DNA of 64,000 bases, taken from the NCBI GenBank assembly GCA_002261195.1, contig MVBO01000019.1, positions 1 through 64,000 on the forward strand, given 5' to 3'. This stretch comes from Bifiguratus adelaidae. Lineage: Eukaryota; Mucoromycota; Endogonomycetes; Endogonales. Positions within the stretch are counted from its first letter, which is position 1, and each line of letters starts with the position of its first letter. The notes beneath the pieces are model-generated. The model made no database searches. It was not told the DNA's origin and saw only the letters and a list, made by a program, of their open reading frames with translations. Made by a program: the position numbers and the translations under genes. Of the stretch, positions 36,176 through 48,668 are shown one piece after another.

Positions 36176-39100
36176 TTATGTTACAGTTGCATTCAATTCT
36201 TTGACTTTACTACGTGTTCGGTAGGGGCTAGAGCTTATGGAGCTCGCAGACTTGGCTATCCGGCTGGTTTTCTTTCTCTTTGTGTTTTCTCCATTGTGTT
36301 CATCGAGATTGTCTTTGGTCAATGGGCTTTTGACCTGATCCAGTGAGGCATCCAACTGGTCGCTGACGTCTTTGGTTTCAACATCCCGCCACTTTTGCTC
36401 AAGTTTCAGGCTCAAGCGGTGGCATTCTTCCTCCAATTGCTATAAATGTTATTGTCAGTTTGTTCTCGAAGGTCGCTCGCCAAAGGTTACCTGAAAACGC
36501 TCCAAGAGAGCCTGATGATTCTCTTCTAGTTTGCGGGAATGTTCTCTTTCAGCTTGCAACTGCTTCTGCAACATCTCTGCTTCATGGTCATTCTTGCTGA
36601 CGCGTTCCGATGCATCAAATGACGTAGGTACGTTTTCTATCTCAGCGAACGGCTGTCTTTGCTCTCTTTGCATGCAAATGAACTTTTGCAGCAGCTTCTT
36701 GCTCCTCGAACGTATCTGATATGGATCGCGACCTAGTTCTAAGGCCATAAGCTCTTTCAGAGGCAACATTGCCGCTGTTTGAATCGATGGGTTGTCCGTC
36801 TTTTCCATGATGGCTTCCAGCTGAGAAATGGCTTCATCGATATGGGCCGCCGCCTACGGAAACAAATCAGCCTTGTCTCTTGATGAGCTTTAGTGAGCAA
36901 ATACCTTCCCAGATACTTTGACTGTGTCGGCGGATGCTATAAGCGAAGTCAAGCGCCCAATGTGACTTAACACTGGATCGTCAAGATTGTCGCGGATGTC
37001 TCCAACGCGGCCGGTCTGGACTTGTTCAAGCAACGTCTGCATATGATCCACCTTTTCACGCTCCTGCATAAGTTCTTTGACTAGTCTTTGTTGATAAGCG
37101 GCGTCCTTTTCCAGTTTGAGCTCAAGATGTTGTATCTGTATCATTCATCAGAAAGGATAGTCGATGCGCAATCAAACTTACCTCTTCTTGAAGGGATTGA
37201 TTCTTATTCTGTGTTTGCTCCATGTCAACTTGGATACTCCCCAAGCTCATTTCAAGTGTGCGACATTTGTGTTTGAGCTAGTTGGTCATTTAATGAATTG
37301 GTAATACGATGGAGCCAGCAATGAAATACTAACTTCATCTACCTCGACTTCGGCAAAGTCTTTTAGGATGTCAACGGTATCAGTACTTTCTCGACGACGA
37401 GAAAATAGATCCATTTTGCGTTCTGCTTTCTCCTCTGCCAGTGCGCTCTGATGAAGGTTAGCCAAGGTACCTGTGCAGGCTTTCACTTTACCTCTCGCTG
37501 CAGCATTTTCATGTAACGATTCTCCATCTCCTGTAATTGTTCCTCCATAGTATGCACAACCTGTTCTCGGATCTCATACTCGAGTTTTGCGCAACGAGAC
37601 TCCGCGTCTATCCACTTGATGTATCGTTATTGAGAATGCTAAACCATGATCCTAAGCCTTCCTACTTGACTACCTTTTCACGAAAGTCTTCCAGTTGTGT
37701 AAGGAGATTTGATACGAAAGGATCCGTGTCCTCGTCTTCTTCTTCTTCCTCCTCTTCATCTTCTGGATCAATGGACATTAACGGACATTTCGATTTACGT
37801 TGCTCTGAGGCAACTCACCAATTTCGCTTTCATTAGGGCTGGCTACTCGCCGCCGCTTTCGACGCACTGAAACCGGACGTTAAGACAACATCCAGATGAT
37901 ACAGCAAACCTTACGCTCTGTTTGAATTTGATCCACATCAAGTATGCCCAGACTGCCCTTCAGCGTAGTGACATCCTTGGCGACTGCCGAGAACTTCATA
38001 ACGTGAGAGTTTTCATCGAACCCAGTATCGTAAGGGTTCACATTAACCACCATAACAGCCTTACCGTCACCGGTAAACGAACTTCGAAATAGATCAGTGA
38101 GTTTGCTGTGCTGGAATGGTACAGGAAGATCACGCTGAGATGGGAGGAATCATTATCAAGTTAATATTCTTGAACAGCGACCAACGCATCCTATACCTTG
38201 CCAAGCTCTTTTCGTATCTGGTTGGCTCTGATGATATCCATGCATTGTCCCAGTACCATCAAAGATTTGTTAATATTGCCTGCTTCTTTCAGCCGTTGAC
38301 CTGGAAGACCAAGGACGGATTTTGGTCAGAGGATGGATTGCGAAAGGTTCTCTGATCTCACCTGTGTTTTGGGTATGCCGCGTCCTTTCTGATCCCGCCA
38401 AGTCGACTATACTCAACCTGCTTACGCGCACATATGCTGGGTCTTCAATGACGCAGTCGTCGTTGTCAATGGGAAGGCTGACCACTTTGATGGTAAAGAC
38501 GCCATGACTGCGACTGCTAGTATTGTTTTTGAGAGTCGAGAACACTGCTCGGTTCTTTTGACCTTCATTGAGCACCGAATACGCCTCCTTTAATGTCTTG
38601 ACTCGAATATCCGTTAGCCCGCCGACATACTTGTTGCCGGTGGCAGGATCATGATTAAGAGGGAGTGTGCGCCTTCGAACACCTGGTATCGGCTCGTCCA
38701 ACAGATCATATATCTTTTCATTGTAAATCTCGCAATACGACACCCATATCGCATACTCGTGCTTTCCGTCAACATCAATGACTACGGTGTAGAGGGCATG
38801 TTGAGCCAGCATGAAATGAGACGACATAAATCAGCGGACTAACCTTTCTCATGATAACGCTGAGGGTATACAAAGGCTTGTTCCAAGGCTGTAGACAAAC
38901 CCTCCCGGTGCATGTCCTATTATGGGCACGTTAAGCATAATTTCCAATACTTGCGATTACGTTTACTTACATATTGCGCGTATTGATGACGACGTTTAGA
39001 TCGCTCGGGCAGAGAATCGAAGAATCTTTGAGACAGAACGTCCTCTTCTTGGACAAGTTCAACGTCGTTCAATCGTGCAGGGCGTAGCTTAAGGTTATCT

Positions 39101-39877
39101 AAGAACATTGATCCACGCCAAACGGGCTCCCAAACTCTACCTTCGACGAACTGTGCCATTTCGTGATACTGTTGAATAAGACATCCAATGTTTTCGGCAA
39201 AATTCCAGAGTTCTCCTTGTTGCCTTGTATTGTGTAGGTCTTCCCAGAATTAGTGACTCCGTATGCGAAGATCAACCCATTTTGGCCCTTCAAGACATTT
39301 TCGACAAGTGGCATGGTCGTATGAGCGAAAAATTCTTGCTGTGAGGTGCCCTCGTTGAAGATCTTGGTGAATCGATAATGCTCCGGAGTTTTATGCCTAG
39401 TCCTATAAGCGTTGGAGTTCTAAGACATTTTCAGTCTCTGTGTGCGAGGTTGTCAAGGAAGACTTTCAGACCTCAGGTGGTGTCATTTTTACTTCCAAGT
39501 CATCTACCACTGTCAAATACGGCTCGTCAGTTGCCTTATCCTTGCTTGAAGGTCGCGGCCTTATTCTGAGGTACGCCTGAGGGTAGGAATGATTACTTAT
39601 CTGTATAATACCTTAAGCGGGCTACGCATGATCATACCTGAATTGGTTCCTTTTCGGCGTCATAGTCAGCAAAAACACTGCGCGACGTGGTACTAGAGGA
39701 GTCTCGAGCACATGAATTTCTCTCTACAAGATCTGAGATAGCATGCTGGACTTTACGTATCGGAGTCCTCAACTTGTCGTGCTGTAATGAGCGCTTTCGA
39801 GACGCATGAACTGATGTCGGTGTAGTGAAACGGGTAGGCGTTCGACGGCTTTTCGTTGGCGTCTGTGGCAGCTCCAT
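36176..39877 (-). CDS. Kinesin-6 family motor (KIF20/KIF23/Klp9-like)
   Basis: Sixteen exons, 961 aa: 39877-39638, 39576-39472, 39419-39152, 39098-38971, 38916-38844, 38781-38362, 38300-38197, 38134-37915, 37866-37819, 37762-37674, 37614-37492, 37447-37334, 37277-37182, 37135-36905, 36853-36491, 36439-36176. Motor domain: [10 protein letters not shown]-loop [13 protein letters not shown] (the N of TNSGKT is typical of kinesin-6), switch I NNTSSRSH, switch II DLAGSE. A long insertion sits between the P-loop and [13 protein letters not shown], another kinesin-6 mark. An acidic Glu run follows the neck, then ~350 residues of coiled coil and a basic tail. Family members act at the spindle midzone and in cytokinesis. 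The exon 3 donor (39152) was chosen to keep LFNSI. The gene sits 81 bp upstream of DNA ligase IV on the same strand. Confidence 0.9.
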
Positions 39878-40761
39878 GATCGATATGTCAGGTTCAGGTT
39901 ATGGTAACGTGCTGCACACCTGGCTACCCACAGAGGATTGTGCCCAAAGGATGTCCAGGACACGCGTTGCCGCTTTCCAAATTTAGGCAGTAGGCGAATG
40001 GAATTCCCATTTGTGGAAGATATCAAGCGTTGTTTGGAAAGATGTGTTTAGGAACTATTGCCGGTGCTTTGCTACGCTAACTCGCTGTCAATGCGTAAGA
40101 GAAGTAGAGCATGGGCTTTGGGAAGCACCATGCATAAACTATGACTCATCGCAAGTAAGTATCGCTCGATGTGCGTCAATAGAACAAGTATGCAGACGTT
40201 CAATCCATCTTGATTCTCGTTAGCAAAGCACCTCCTAAGTGGAAACCTTATGTGAACGGCAGAAGATCCTCACATCAAGTCGTGCTACATGTTCCTCATT
40301 TACGGCCTATCTCCACTCCGAACCGACGAACTGGCCAAAAGAGGAAGGCGGGTCACATAGGCGTGTGAACCGAGGTCGGTCTACCGCGTAGGCACGAACA
40401 AAGAAGCTAATACACCCATCTCGGCTTATACATGAGTATTATGACTCGTTATGTTTCTACATTAAGTTGACGTTCCTTGTCCTCCTGGCCTACCTTTTGC
40501 ACGCGATATTATACCAAACCAATCCGAGACAAGATACGAAATTATCCTACGAAAACTGTTGCAAGTGCCAAGAAAGAGCCGGCCAATCAGTCATTACCCA
40601 AGCCTCATCAACACCATACTAGAGCTGAATAGGATTATCCATCATCTTGCAGGGGCAATTGTCTCCGACCGAAATGGCAACGCTTCCGTGACGTGTTCCG
40701 AATGGTCGGAAGCTCGGTATAAAACCGCAAGTTGCCTGTGTCTCGCTTCTGCACGACAGGC
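39878..40761. promoter_or_regulatory. 884-bp divergent intergenic region
   Basis: This lies between the start codons of the kinesin (minus) and the Gfo/Idh oxidoreductase (plus). No gene is supported. A TATA-like GGTATAAAAC sits at ~40717-40726, about 40 bp before the oxidoreductase ATG, and is the likely core promoter of that gene. Confidence 0.5.
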
Positions 40762-42889
40762 ATGACTGCAGACGTAGATGGTAGACCGATAACTGTCGCT
40801 GTGATTGGCGGAGGTCAAAGGTGAGTGTCCTCGCGGCGTCCCAGTATATATCCTGATTATATAACAGAGGAGCCGCTTATGCCAAGTATGCGCTACAGAA
40901 TCCTTCTCGTATGAAGGTGGTAGCGGTCGCCGAGCCGGTGGACATAAAACGACACAGACTCGCTAAGGTATGCCGCTATGCTTGTTCGTGGTCTCTCGGG
41001 ACATTGATGTGGTTTCATTAGCAACATGATATTCCGCCCGAAAATGTGGTTCGCGATTGGAAGGAGGCATGTGGGTTAACTAGGCTCGAAACTATAGCTT
41101 ATCGAGCCTTTCTTGTGGGTATAGCTCGCTGCACGACCCCGCTTTTGCGATGCCGTTATGATTTGTACGCTTGACCATATGCACATCGATCCGGCGATAG
41201 GTAAGCAAGATTGTTGCTGCAGTGATGCGATACTGACACATGCAGCCTTTGCAAATCTCAAGTACGACATTCTGCTCGAGAAGCCTATGGCGGTAGATAT
41301 TCAAAGCTGTCTACAGATTGTAGAAGCGGTCAAGAGGAATGGGGTAAGTTTGTGAGGCATATTCTGAGTCAGGTAATTATAATCGGTGAACAGGTATTAC
41401 TGGCCATCGGTGAGATCGTATCAGGTTCGTGACAGTTGATGGGATTCTTATTATCCTATCTTTCTTCTCCAGGCCATGTTCTCCATCACACCTTACTGAA
41501 TGAGCGTATCAAGGCAATCATCGATTCTGGTGTTCTAGGAAAGGTCAACAACATCCAGCATTTGGAGCCGGTCGGCTTTTGGCATTTCGCTCACTCGGTA
41601 GGCGACACAGCTTGCTTGGTCCATGTCTAAGATATCCTAGTTTGTGCGAGGGAACTGGGCGAGAGAAGCCGACTGTTCCTTCTCTTTAATGACAAAGGTA
41701 GGTACCTTATCTTACATTTGGTCCACGGTATTGAGCTGCAAAACCATCTTTCAGAGTTGTCACGACATTGGTAAGCGAAATCGGGCAGCAATGGATGTTC
41801 AGAGGGTTAACAACCATGGTCAGATCTTGTGTCATGGTTCATGAACAGAAAGTGCGAGGTACGTCAAGACATGCCCACCCGTTACGTAGACAGTAATTGA
41901 TCTTTTGTAGAAAATCTCGTCGTTTGGATCCTTGTATCACTTTAACAAGGCAAACAAGCCTGGGGAAGCAGGATCTGCCACGTCGGTATTTCGGGAGCAA
42001 ACGTTACTCGATACTCATATGTCGCTTTAGTCGCTGCCTTGATTGTGCTTTTGCTCCAGAATGTCCATATGACGCCAAAAAAATCTATATCGATCGCTTG
42101 TACGCAGGCAAGACGGGGTGAGTATTTGTGACAGATATTCGGCCAAAGCATTCCTGCTGAACACTATCGGTTGTAGTTGGCCCGTGGATGTGGTTACACC
42201 TGCAGCAGGTATGTACACATTCATCATTCCGTTACTTCGCGCCCGTGCCCCCTGCTCACACAGACTTGTCGTCCATTAGATATCGAGTCCTTAACGGAGG
42301 CGTTAAAGACGGGTCCTTATGGCCGCTGCGTCTATGAGAGTGATAACGATGTGGTGGATCAGCAAGTGGTCAATATGGAATTTGAGGATGGGGCCACTGT
42401 ATCCTTTAGCATGATTGCGACGACCGAAGCCCTCTGCCAACGAAAGGTAACAGCCTGCCATGCTCCTGGCGACGGACGCTGACGCCTGTTGTGCAGACCA
42501 GAGTGTTTGGCAGCCATGGTCAATTGGAAGCAGATGCCGAGACCGGCGTGATATCCCATTTCGATTTTCTGACACGCGCTCGAACGATCATTGAGCCTTA
42601 TGCCGAAGCAGGCATCGATGTGACCACAGTTGAAGGACACGGCGGTGGAGATATTGGATTGGCGGCTCAGTTTGTGGATGCTGTCAAGAAGCTACCCAAC
42701 GCTCTTCCTACGCCGGATGAGACCTTGCGTAAGTATACACATGTGCGCCAGGCTAATGGACGTGTGACTGACATCGGCTCAGTATCCCACATTTATGTTT
42801 TTGCAGCCGAAGAAGCACGCAAGACCAATTCTGTGGTCAATGTGCAAGAGTATGTCAGTCAGGCCATGAAGCTCCCGACAGTGAATTAG
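40762..42889 (+). CDS. Gfo/Idh/MocA-family NAD(P)-dependent oxidoreductase
   Basis: Sixteen exons, 440 aa: 40762-40820, 40868-40967, 41022-41066, 41125-41200, 41246-41343, 41394-41409, 41473-41597, 41641-41697, 41755-41770, 41824-41858, 41911-41981, 42031-42117, 42177-42208, 42280-42446, 42497-42728, 42783-42889. Rossmann motif [13 protein letters not shown] at the N-terminus; LLEKPMAVD is the EKP motif whose Lys is catalytic in the family. The C-terminal half has [18 protein letters not shown] and CHDIDLVSWF. Substrate is unknown; relatives act on sugars, inositols or similar polyols. Two exons are 16 nt. The third intron seems to begin with GC (GCATGT), since no GT donor keeps the frame. 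It converges with the MAP kinase gene. Confidence 0.88.
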
Positions 42890-43031
42890 AATGGGAGATG
42901 GGTCATATGCGGATAAAGCAATAGCATGTATGGGTTTATGCGAATAGTGTACATCCATTAGAGACACGGATACAATCAATGTACGTAGATGGGTATACTG
43001 AAGATGACTGATACGCTTCGAATGTGAAAGC

Positions 43032-44599
43032 TTAGTTGACAATTAGACTTCCTTGCCGTAATGTCTGCTCCAAACCCAAACGATCGACATCCATGGGTTG
43101 GGTTAGATCGGACGAATACATGTCCTCAGGTTCCTGACTGAACACTGTCGATCCGTCAGAGGCCACCGTCTCTTCGCTAACATAGGACTCGCTGTGTGAT
43201 GCTCGAGATCGAATGTTGGGTTCCGGGTATCGTGAATCGAGATGAATGTCTTCGGCCAGGACGACATCTTCCTCGGCGGGAGTAGGAAGGTAGCTGTCGA
43301 GAACGGTTTCAGAAGCCGCATTGGGATCTTGAATGAAGGAGGATGCCGTCGCCGTTCTCATTGGTTTGCCACTGTAAGATTTGCCCTTACGTTGAAAGCC
43401 ACGCAAAGACAGGACAACATTGCCAATCTTGCGGAACTTCTTGGTTAACAATGATGCCTTGAATCGCTGAACGTCTTGTACAATGAGCTTGCGAAGTTCA
43501 TCCTGATCTTGGACGGCTTCAAGTGCATCAAAGTCAAACCGTTTCGGACAGCTGATTTCGTCCTCGGGTGAACTAAATTGGACAAGGTATGGATGTTGAA
43601 GAGCTTCGTCGGCAGTAATGCGCCTGTCGGGATCTAGAAAGAGGAATTCTTGCAAAAACTGAATGGCTAAAGGTGTCGCTTGGGGATAGAGCAGTGAAAA
43701 GTCGATCTGCTTTGACGACAGCTTGTTGGTATTGGCGTGCTTGAGCCGCTGAATGTATTTCACCACGGTCTCGGACGTCATTTTTGACCATATTGGATCA
43801 TTGTCGTCCGGTACGCCCAGTGTCCTCAAAATGCGATTCAACTGATCGACGTAATTGTCTCCCCGAAACATGACTTCACCTCCGAGAAGCTCGCCAAAGA
43901 TGCAACCGACTGACCACATATCAACTAAATTATGGATTAACCTATGATCCGCGAAATCCACTCGGCGAACTAGCGCTTACTTGCTTGGGTATAACCGGCA
44001 AAACTAAGCATAATCTCTGGAGCACGATACCACCGCGTGGCAACATACTGCGTCATAAAGGTGGGTGCATCATTTTGTTGATCATGAAAGCCACGAGCCA
44101 GGCCGAAATCACAGATGCGCAAATCGCAATTGGCATTCACGAGAATATTGGCCGGTTTGAGATCCCGATGAACGACATGCGCCGAGTGAATAAACTTGAG
44201 ACCACAGAGGATTTGATACGTGAACCATTGTAGGTGAACATCCTGTAAGTTTTGCGCCGAGTGAATAATCTCGCTTAAAGTAGTGTCCATGCACGGTTGG
44301 ATCAGGTACACGTCCTTGAAGTTATCCTTGTCAGGGATATCCATATCCAAGATGCCAATGATGTTGGAGTGACCGTTGAAGTGTTGCAGTAGCTTGATTT
44401 CCCGCAGACATCGCTTGGTGAGAATAGGTTTGTCAAAGATTCGCGACACCTTCTTGATAGCAACACATTCGTTGGTTCGCGTATCGACAGCACTGCAAAC
44501 GGTGCCATATGCCCCTTGCCCAACCGCACGAATGATGTTGTAGCGCGGATTAAGGACAAACACCTGCCCTCCGCCTATGGGTACCTGGTTAAAGTGCAT
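43032..44599 (-). CDS. MAP kinase, Slt2/Mpk1-like with TQY activation loop
   Basis: Exons 44599-43981 and 43924-43032; 503 aa. Kinase landmarks: GQGAYG (P-loop), VAIKK (ATP-binding Lys), HRDLKPANILV, DFGLARG, ATRWYRAPEIMLS, and after the intron AIDMWSVGCIF. The LARG after DFG and the extended C-terminal tail (~170 residues past the kinase core, acidic and Ser-rich) match the cell-wall-integrity Slt2/Mpk1 branch. The activation loop reads FMTQYVATRWYR: Thr-Gln-Tyr (ACG CAG TAT) instead of Thr-Glu-Tyr. The start is the first ATG in frame. Only 46 bp separate it from the stop codon of the upstream monooxygenase on the same strand. The kinase call is certain; assignment to the Slt2 branch is by motif. 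Confidence 0.92.
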
Positions 44600-44645
44600 G
44601 ACATTTCCTGGCCAGGGCAATTTTCGTCGATCTCAAGGTGTACCT

Positions 44646-46227
44646 TTAATAGCCCAAAAGCTCTCGCCGAAACTTCAGGGCATTGACGCGAAATGTATAC
44701 CATTCTACATCTACCGGTCTCTGGACCTTGTCTATAATCTCTTCTGTCTCGCCGTTAACCTCTCCCGTGACTATCCATCGATACATGAGGTTGAGATAGT
44801 GCGCTTCAGCTGGTGCGCCCAAGATCATGCGCTCTCGACCGCGTTCTTGTCCATGCTCATCTTTCATGTTGGTATCGTACCATTGTCGCATCATCGGAAT
44901 GGATGGCAATTCGGCTTTTCCTGCCCATATCTTGCTCACCAGCAGAGATTGCATTTGAGCCATTGGAAGCGGGACAATTTTCATGGGAAGACCTACAAAG
45001 GCCATGGTTGGGTTGGACATATAAACAAGGTGAAGATAGAGATTGAGGAGCGACATGCCATCTGTAAGCAAGGTATCCTCCTTGATGTGGCCATCAGCGG
45101 AGGTATATTGCGGAAGAAATGGTAATGTGTAGAGGTATCCGGTTCCAAACAACACAAAGTCCACATCCGTGAGTGTGGTACCATCCATGAGCACAATAGC
45201 TCCACGGGGAGTCTCGTGTGTCGGCGCGACGAATCGGGCAATTTCAGGAACTTGATTTATCTTGGCTTCCCAATCGTTTGCATCTTCCTGGTGGACTTCT
45301 GGAGTAGACCCTCCTCCCTCCCGTTGACCCTTGGCGAAACTCCTGACGGATTGATAGACTTTGCGGGCTTTGCCGGTCGCTTCTCTTGCCACATCGACTG
45401 CTGAAAACCCGCCTCCAATGACGATAGCCGTCTAAGCCCGATCAGCCATATGACAATCATTGGGTCGATTCGAGCTCACCTTGTCTGCAAATATGTCCGG
45501 ATGACGGTAATCCCTGGCATGCTTCAAAGTGACCGTACCTGACTCGGTCCCCAGGCGTTTGTATTCGCTCAATCCTGGTATATCCGGAATGTAAGGTACC
45601 GTGTAATGACCCGAGCACACCAAGATGGCATCAAATTCTCGTGTGTATCGCTTTCCGGTGTCGACATGTAATGTCGTCACATTCCACGCATCGTCGTACT
45701 CGGCCCGAACCACTTCTGTCGAAAATTGAATAAGCGGATTGAGATTGTGTTGTTGAGCGTACGTTTCGAGGTAGGAAAGGATATCGGCGTGAGGTGGGTA
45801 CATGTGAGTCTCTGATGCAAACGGTACATCGCGATAGCACATGACGTTCTTGGGCAAATTGGTGTGGAGACTGCGGTAAAGGGGCGAATAATGCTCATGA
45901 TAGGGTTTCGGAAGCGGGACTGAGTGGTCGGCGAGTGGTGTTGAGGGATCGGTCGTGGGTGACAAGGACGGAAATGAAGGCGGCATGACGGACTCGTCGG
46001 TGTCCTCCGAGTATAGCCTACATGGGAGAAGTCAGATTAGATTGCAAAAGTGAAGATACTTGCCATACACCGCCGAGACGAGCTTTACGTTCGTAAACGA
46101 CAATCTCATCAAAGGCACCTTGTTCTACCAGATTCTTCGCAGCCACAAGACCGCTAGCGCCAGCGCCAATCACAGCGACACGACGAATAGCCTTACGGAA
46201 TGTGTAATGCACCTCCCCGTTTCTCAT
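44646..46227 (-). CDS. Flavin-containing monooxygenase (FMO)
   Basis: Exons 46227-46064, 46017-45480, 45431-44646; 495 aa. FAD-binding GAGASG lies near residue 22 with ERKARLGGVW following; the second, NADPH-binding Rossmann motif is VIGGGFSAVD near residue 240, and LKHARDYRHPDIF precedes it at the position of the FMO signature. FMOs oxygenate soft nucleophiles (S or N); yeast Fmo1 oxidises thiols in the ER, but no ER signal or membrane segment is obvious here. The first intron has a GC donor (TG/GCAAGT), since only this joins GGVW to LYSED in frame. The gene lies head-to-tail between the F-box gene and the MAP kinase. Confidence 0.9.
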
Positions 46228-46341
46228 GTCAGTGGAAGAACCATGGATGTCGAAATTGAGTGGAATCTACACTTGCGCTCTTATGTTACAATGCGACGGA
46301 TTGGGGAGGAATGGATGGTCTATGGAAGGGCGTGGCTCTCG

Positions 46342-47693
46342 CTAGTGATCTTCTTCTGCTTCTTGATATGATTCTTCTGATTCATCGCTGGTGATCGCTT
46401 CCAATTCCGACTCTTCCGGAGTCAGGCGGGCGGCTTCCGCTTTCAATGCCGCTACGGATAAGCGGATGTAATTGTATTCGGGGTCAGTGATGCTCTCTGC
46501 ATATAGAATCAATCACAATCCCATGTGCACACCATCTATCGCTGACCTTCGTTCAATATCTCTTCTTCTGGTATACCGTATACTCTGTGCAAATATTCCC
46601 AGGTGGAAGGACGTATGAGCGCAAAGTCAAGTCCAGCAATCACGTTGCGTCGCATTTTTCGTACAGTGACTTCGGCCGGGTTCACGAGATGAGAGGACGC
46701 GCCTGCGGCCACACTTGACGCCGATACATGCGTGGTGAGGAGTGGTGAATTGTCGATTCGGCCGGGTGGATCGGCATTGCCGAGGAGAAATTCATACCAT
46801 GCTTGCATCCAGCCGGTACAGACAAAGTAGGTGGTGTTGTTGATCAAGGATGTGTGGTCGTCGGCTGCTTCACGGGCCAATTCACGCTCGAATTGCCGAC
46901 GTGAAGTGAAGAAAGTGGTGGGTTGTATCGGGCTTCCGCGTGGTAATGAACTGCTAATGCGATTGATGATGTCGTTGATGACATAGCGCTCACCCTTTGG
47001 GCCGCTCATTACGCCAAGCTAGCATCAAAACAGTCAGATGTGCCAGCATCGAGCAATCCATGCTCTACCTACCCATTTCTTGCAGCCATAACACCAACAT
47101 TCAAGCGTGCGCAATTTGACGGCGATAAAGTGTCTCTCGGCGTTAAAGTGCTTCAATGCGTGGGCAGCTTGCCTTCGGCCACAGCCTACATGACCAGCGT
47201 TTAACATCGAATGCCCTCCCTGACATGCTCAATTACCAATCACATAACATCCAGGTTCCAGGCACATCCACAGATCCGGAAGGCTTCGCCCACAACTATA
47301 ACAGCGTACACCTTGAGATCCATCCACCAGTGCCATGATTGTCCGCCAAAAGCCTTCTACAGCCGCCGCTCTAGCCTCCGGGTCGGCCAGGGCGTTTATA
47401 TGTCGGCAGGCTTCTCCAATATCCGCCGAATAAAAGACTCGGCGCCAACTTTCAGATGGATCACGATAAGCGATATTCTTGGTTCGAACCACCAGTCCTT
47501 TCCATACCCGCTCGGATGAGCAAGCTGCTTGGAATTGCCGAGACATTGCAGCTAAGGCGAGAACATCGCTTACTTCCAAGTACGACAAGATTTCGGCAAT
47601 GATCTCCTGAGGTAACGCGCTGAGCATGTCTCTGCCCCTCCAAGCATTCGCTATACGCCCACTTCGCAACCGCATTGATATGCCTAGCGTCAT
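46342..47693 (-). CDS. F-box protein with zf-UBP and DUSP-like domains
   Basis: Exons 47693-47237, 47185-47073, 47018-46547, 46496-46342; 398 aa. N-terminal F-box (LPQEIIAEILSYLEVSDVLAL ... VWKGL) starts near residue 26. It is followed by Cys/His-rich zf-UBP-like sequence (RCYSCGRSLPDLWMC, GCGRRQAAHALKHF, CWCYGCKKW), then a segment resembling the DUSP domain of deubiquitinases (GWMQAWYEFLLG, DPPGRIDNSPL). An acidic C-terminus (EESELEAITSDESEESY) ends the protein. The F-box suggests recruitment to an SCF ubiquitin ligase, and zf-UBP binds free ubiquitin tails; no peptidase Cys/His boxes are present, so it is not itself a deubiquitinase. Function is inferred from domains only. Confidence 0.85.
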
Positions 47694-47978
47694 GCGGCGA
47701 ATGTCTCTTTCCTCGCCATGAAAAATTCAGCCGTTGCACTGCGCAAAAATGCAGCTTGAGGCTTTGCATGCTCACAGCTTGCTTGCCTGCAGAATGCTAT
47801 CATGCTTCATTATGTCATATCAATAGACGTGTTTCTAGTGTAGGAGTAACTTTGCCTGAACAACTTTGAGCTTCACCACTGGAGAACGACAGGCAATTTT
47901 TACAACCCGAGATGGACGACTTTACATTGCCCAGAAAGATTATGTATACACTGCAGAGACCTCCAACAAACGACGCGA

Positions 47979-48318
47979 CTATTTCTTGTTCTTGGGGTTC
48001 TCAGGGCTCTCCTTCCACTTTTTCGCGACCATTTTGAAGGCCTATCGGTTCCTTGTCAGATTCCTTGTCCCTTCAATGACACGTCACAGACGCGTCCTTA
48101 CCTCTTGATGACCAAGACCAGGCTTTTCGCTCTTCATTTTGGCAATCTCAGTCTACGTGTAGCGTGTCAACACCTTAATCCATCTCAAAAACGCGTCATA
48201 CCTTGACAAACTTGTTGTAGGGAGAGAGCTTCTTGGCTAATCCATCCTCAGTCAATAGTCCTTCTACCATAACCTTACCTCCACCTGTCGACTTTTTTGC
48301 AGTCTTCTCCTTGGCCAT
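47979..48318 (-). CDS. Small YABBY-like/HMG-superfamily protein
   Basis: Three exons: 48318-48202, 48152-48102, 48041-47979; 76 aa, too short to be seen as one open frame. The C-terminal 50 residues read LSPYNKFVKTEIAKMKSEK, then PGLGHQEAFKMVAKKWKES and PENPKN, the conserved core of fungal YABBY-like proteins related to HMG boxes. The N-terminus is Lys-rich. Such proteins are presumed DNA-binding or chromatin-associated; evidence in fungi is limited. Splice phases agree (117 + 51 + 63 nt) and both introns have GTAAGG or GTATGA donors with AG acceptors. The neighbours are the F-box gene (285 bp) and the divergent hydrolase-phosphatase gene. Confidence 0.88.
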
Positions 48319-48668
48319 CGTGTCGAGTTTGAAAAAGATAAAGCAAAAGCAAAACGAGAACGAATAGGAGAAAGCCTACCTTAAATTTCGAGACGCCCCC
48401 GCCACGAATGCGTCAATCCCATAAATGGACTGTAAGACTATATGTTGGATGAACGAGTCACTTGAACGCCATCAATCATTCATTGAAATGCCTAATTCTG
48501 CCATCAAGTGGGATATTTGGTACACTTGCATGTTCTGGTGAGGGCAGAGACGTAGATGTCCATCTTATTGAGAAGTACTTGCAGACTGTGTGTTTGTAGG
48601 TGGTTAAAGTGTGGATATATACATTCGTGTCTAAAAATCATCAAAAAACGCGTGATCCATAAAAGTAG
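48319..48668. promoter_or_regulatory. 350-bp divergent promoter region
   Basis: This lies between the start codons of the YABBY-like gene (minus) and the hydrolase-phosphatase gene (plus). A TATA-like GATATATACATTC occurs at ~48613-48625, about 45-55 bp upstream of the plus-strand ATG. Nothing else is recognisable. Confidence 0.45.

Noticed and set aside
37738-37762. TTC/TCC simple repeat
   Set aside because: It encodes the Glu-rich run after the kinesin neck and keeps the frame; no sign of a separate element.
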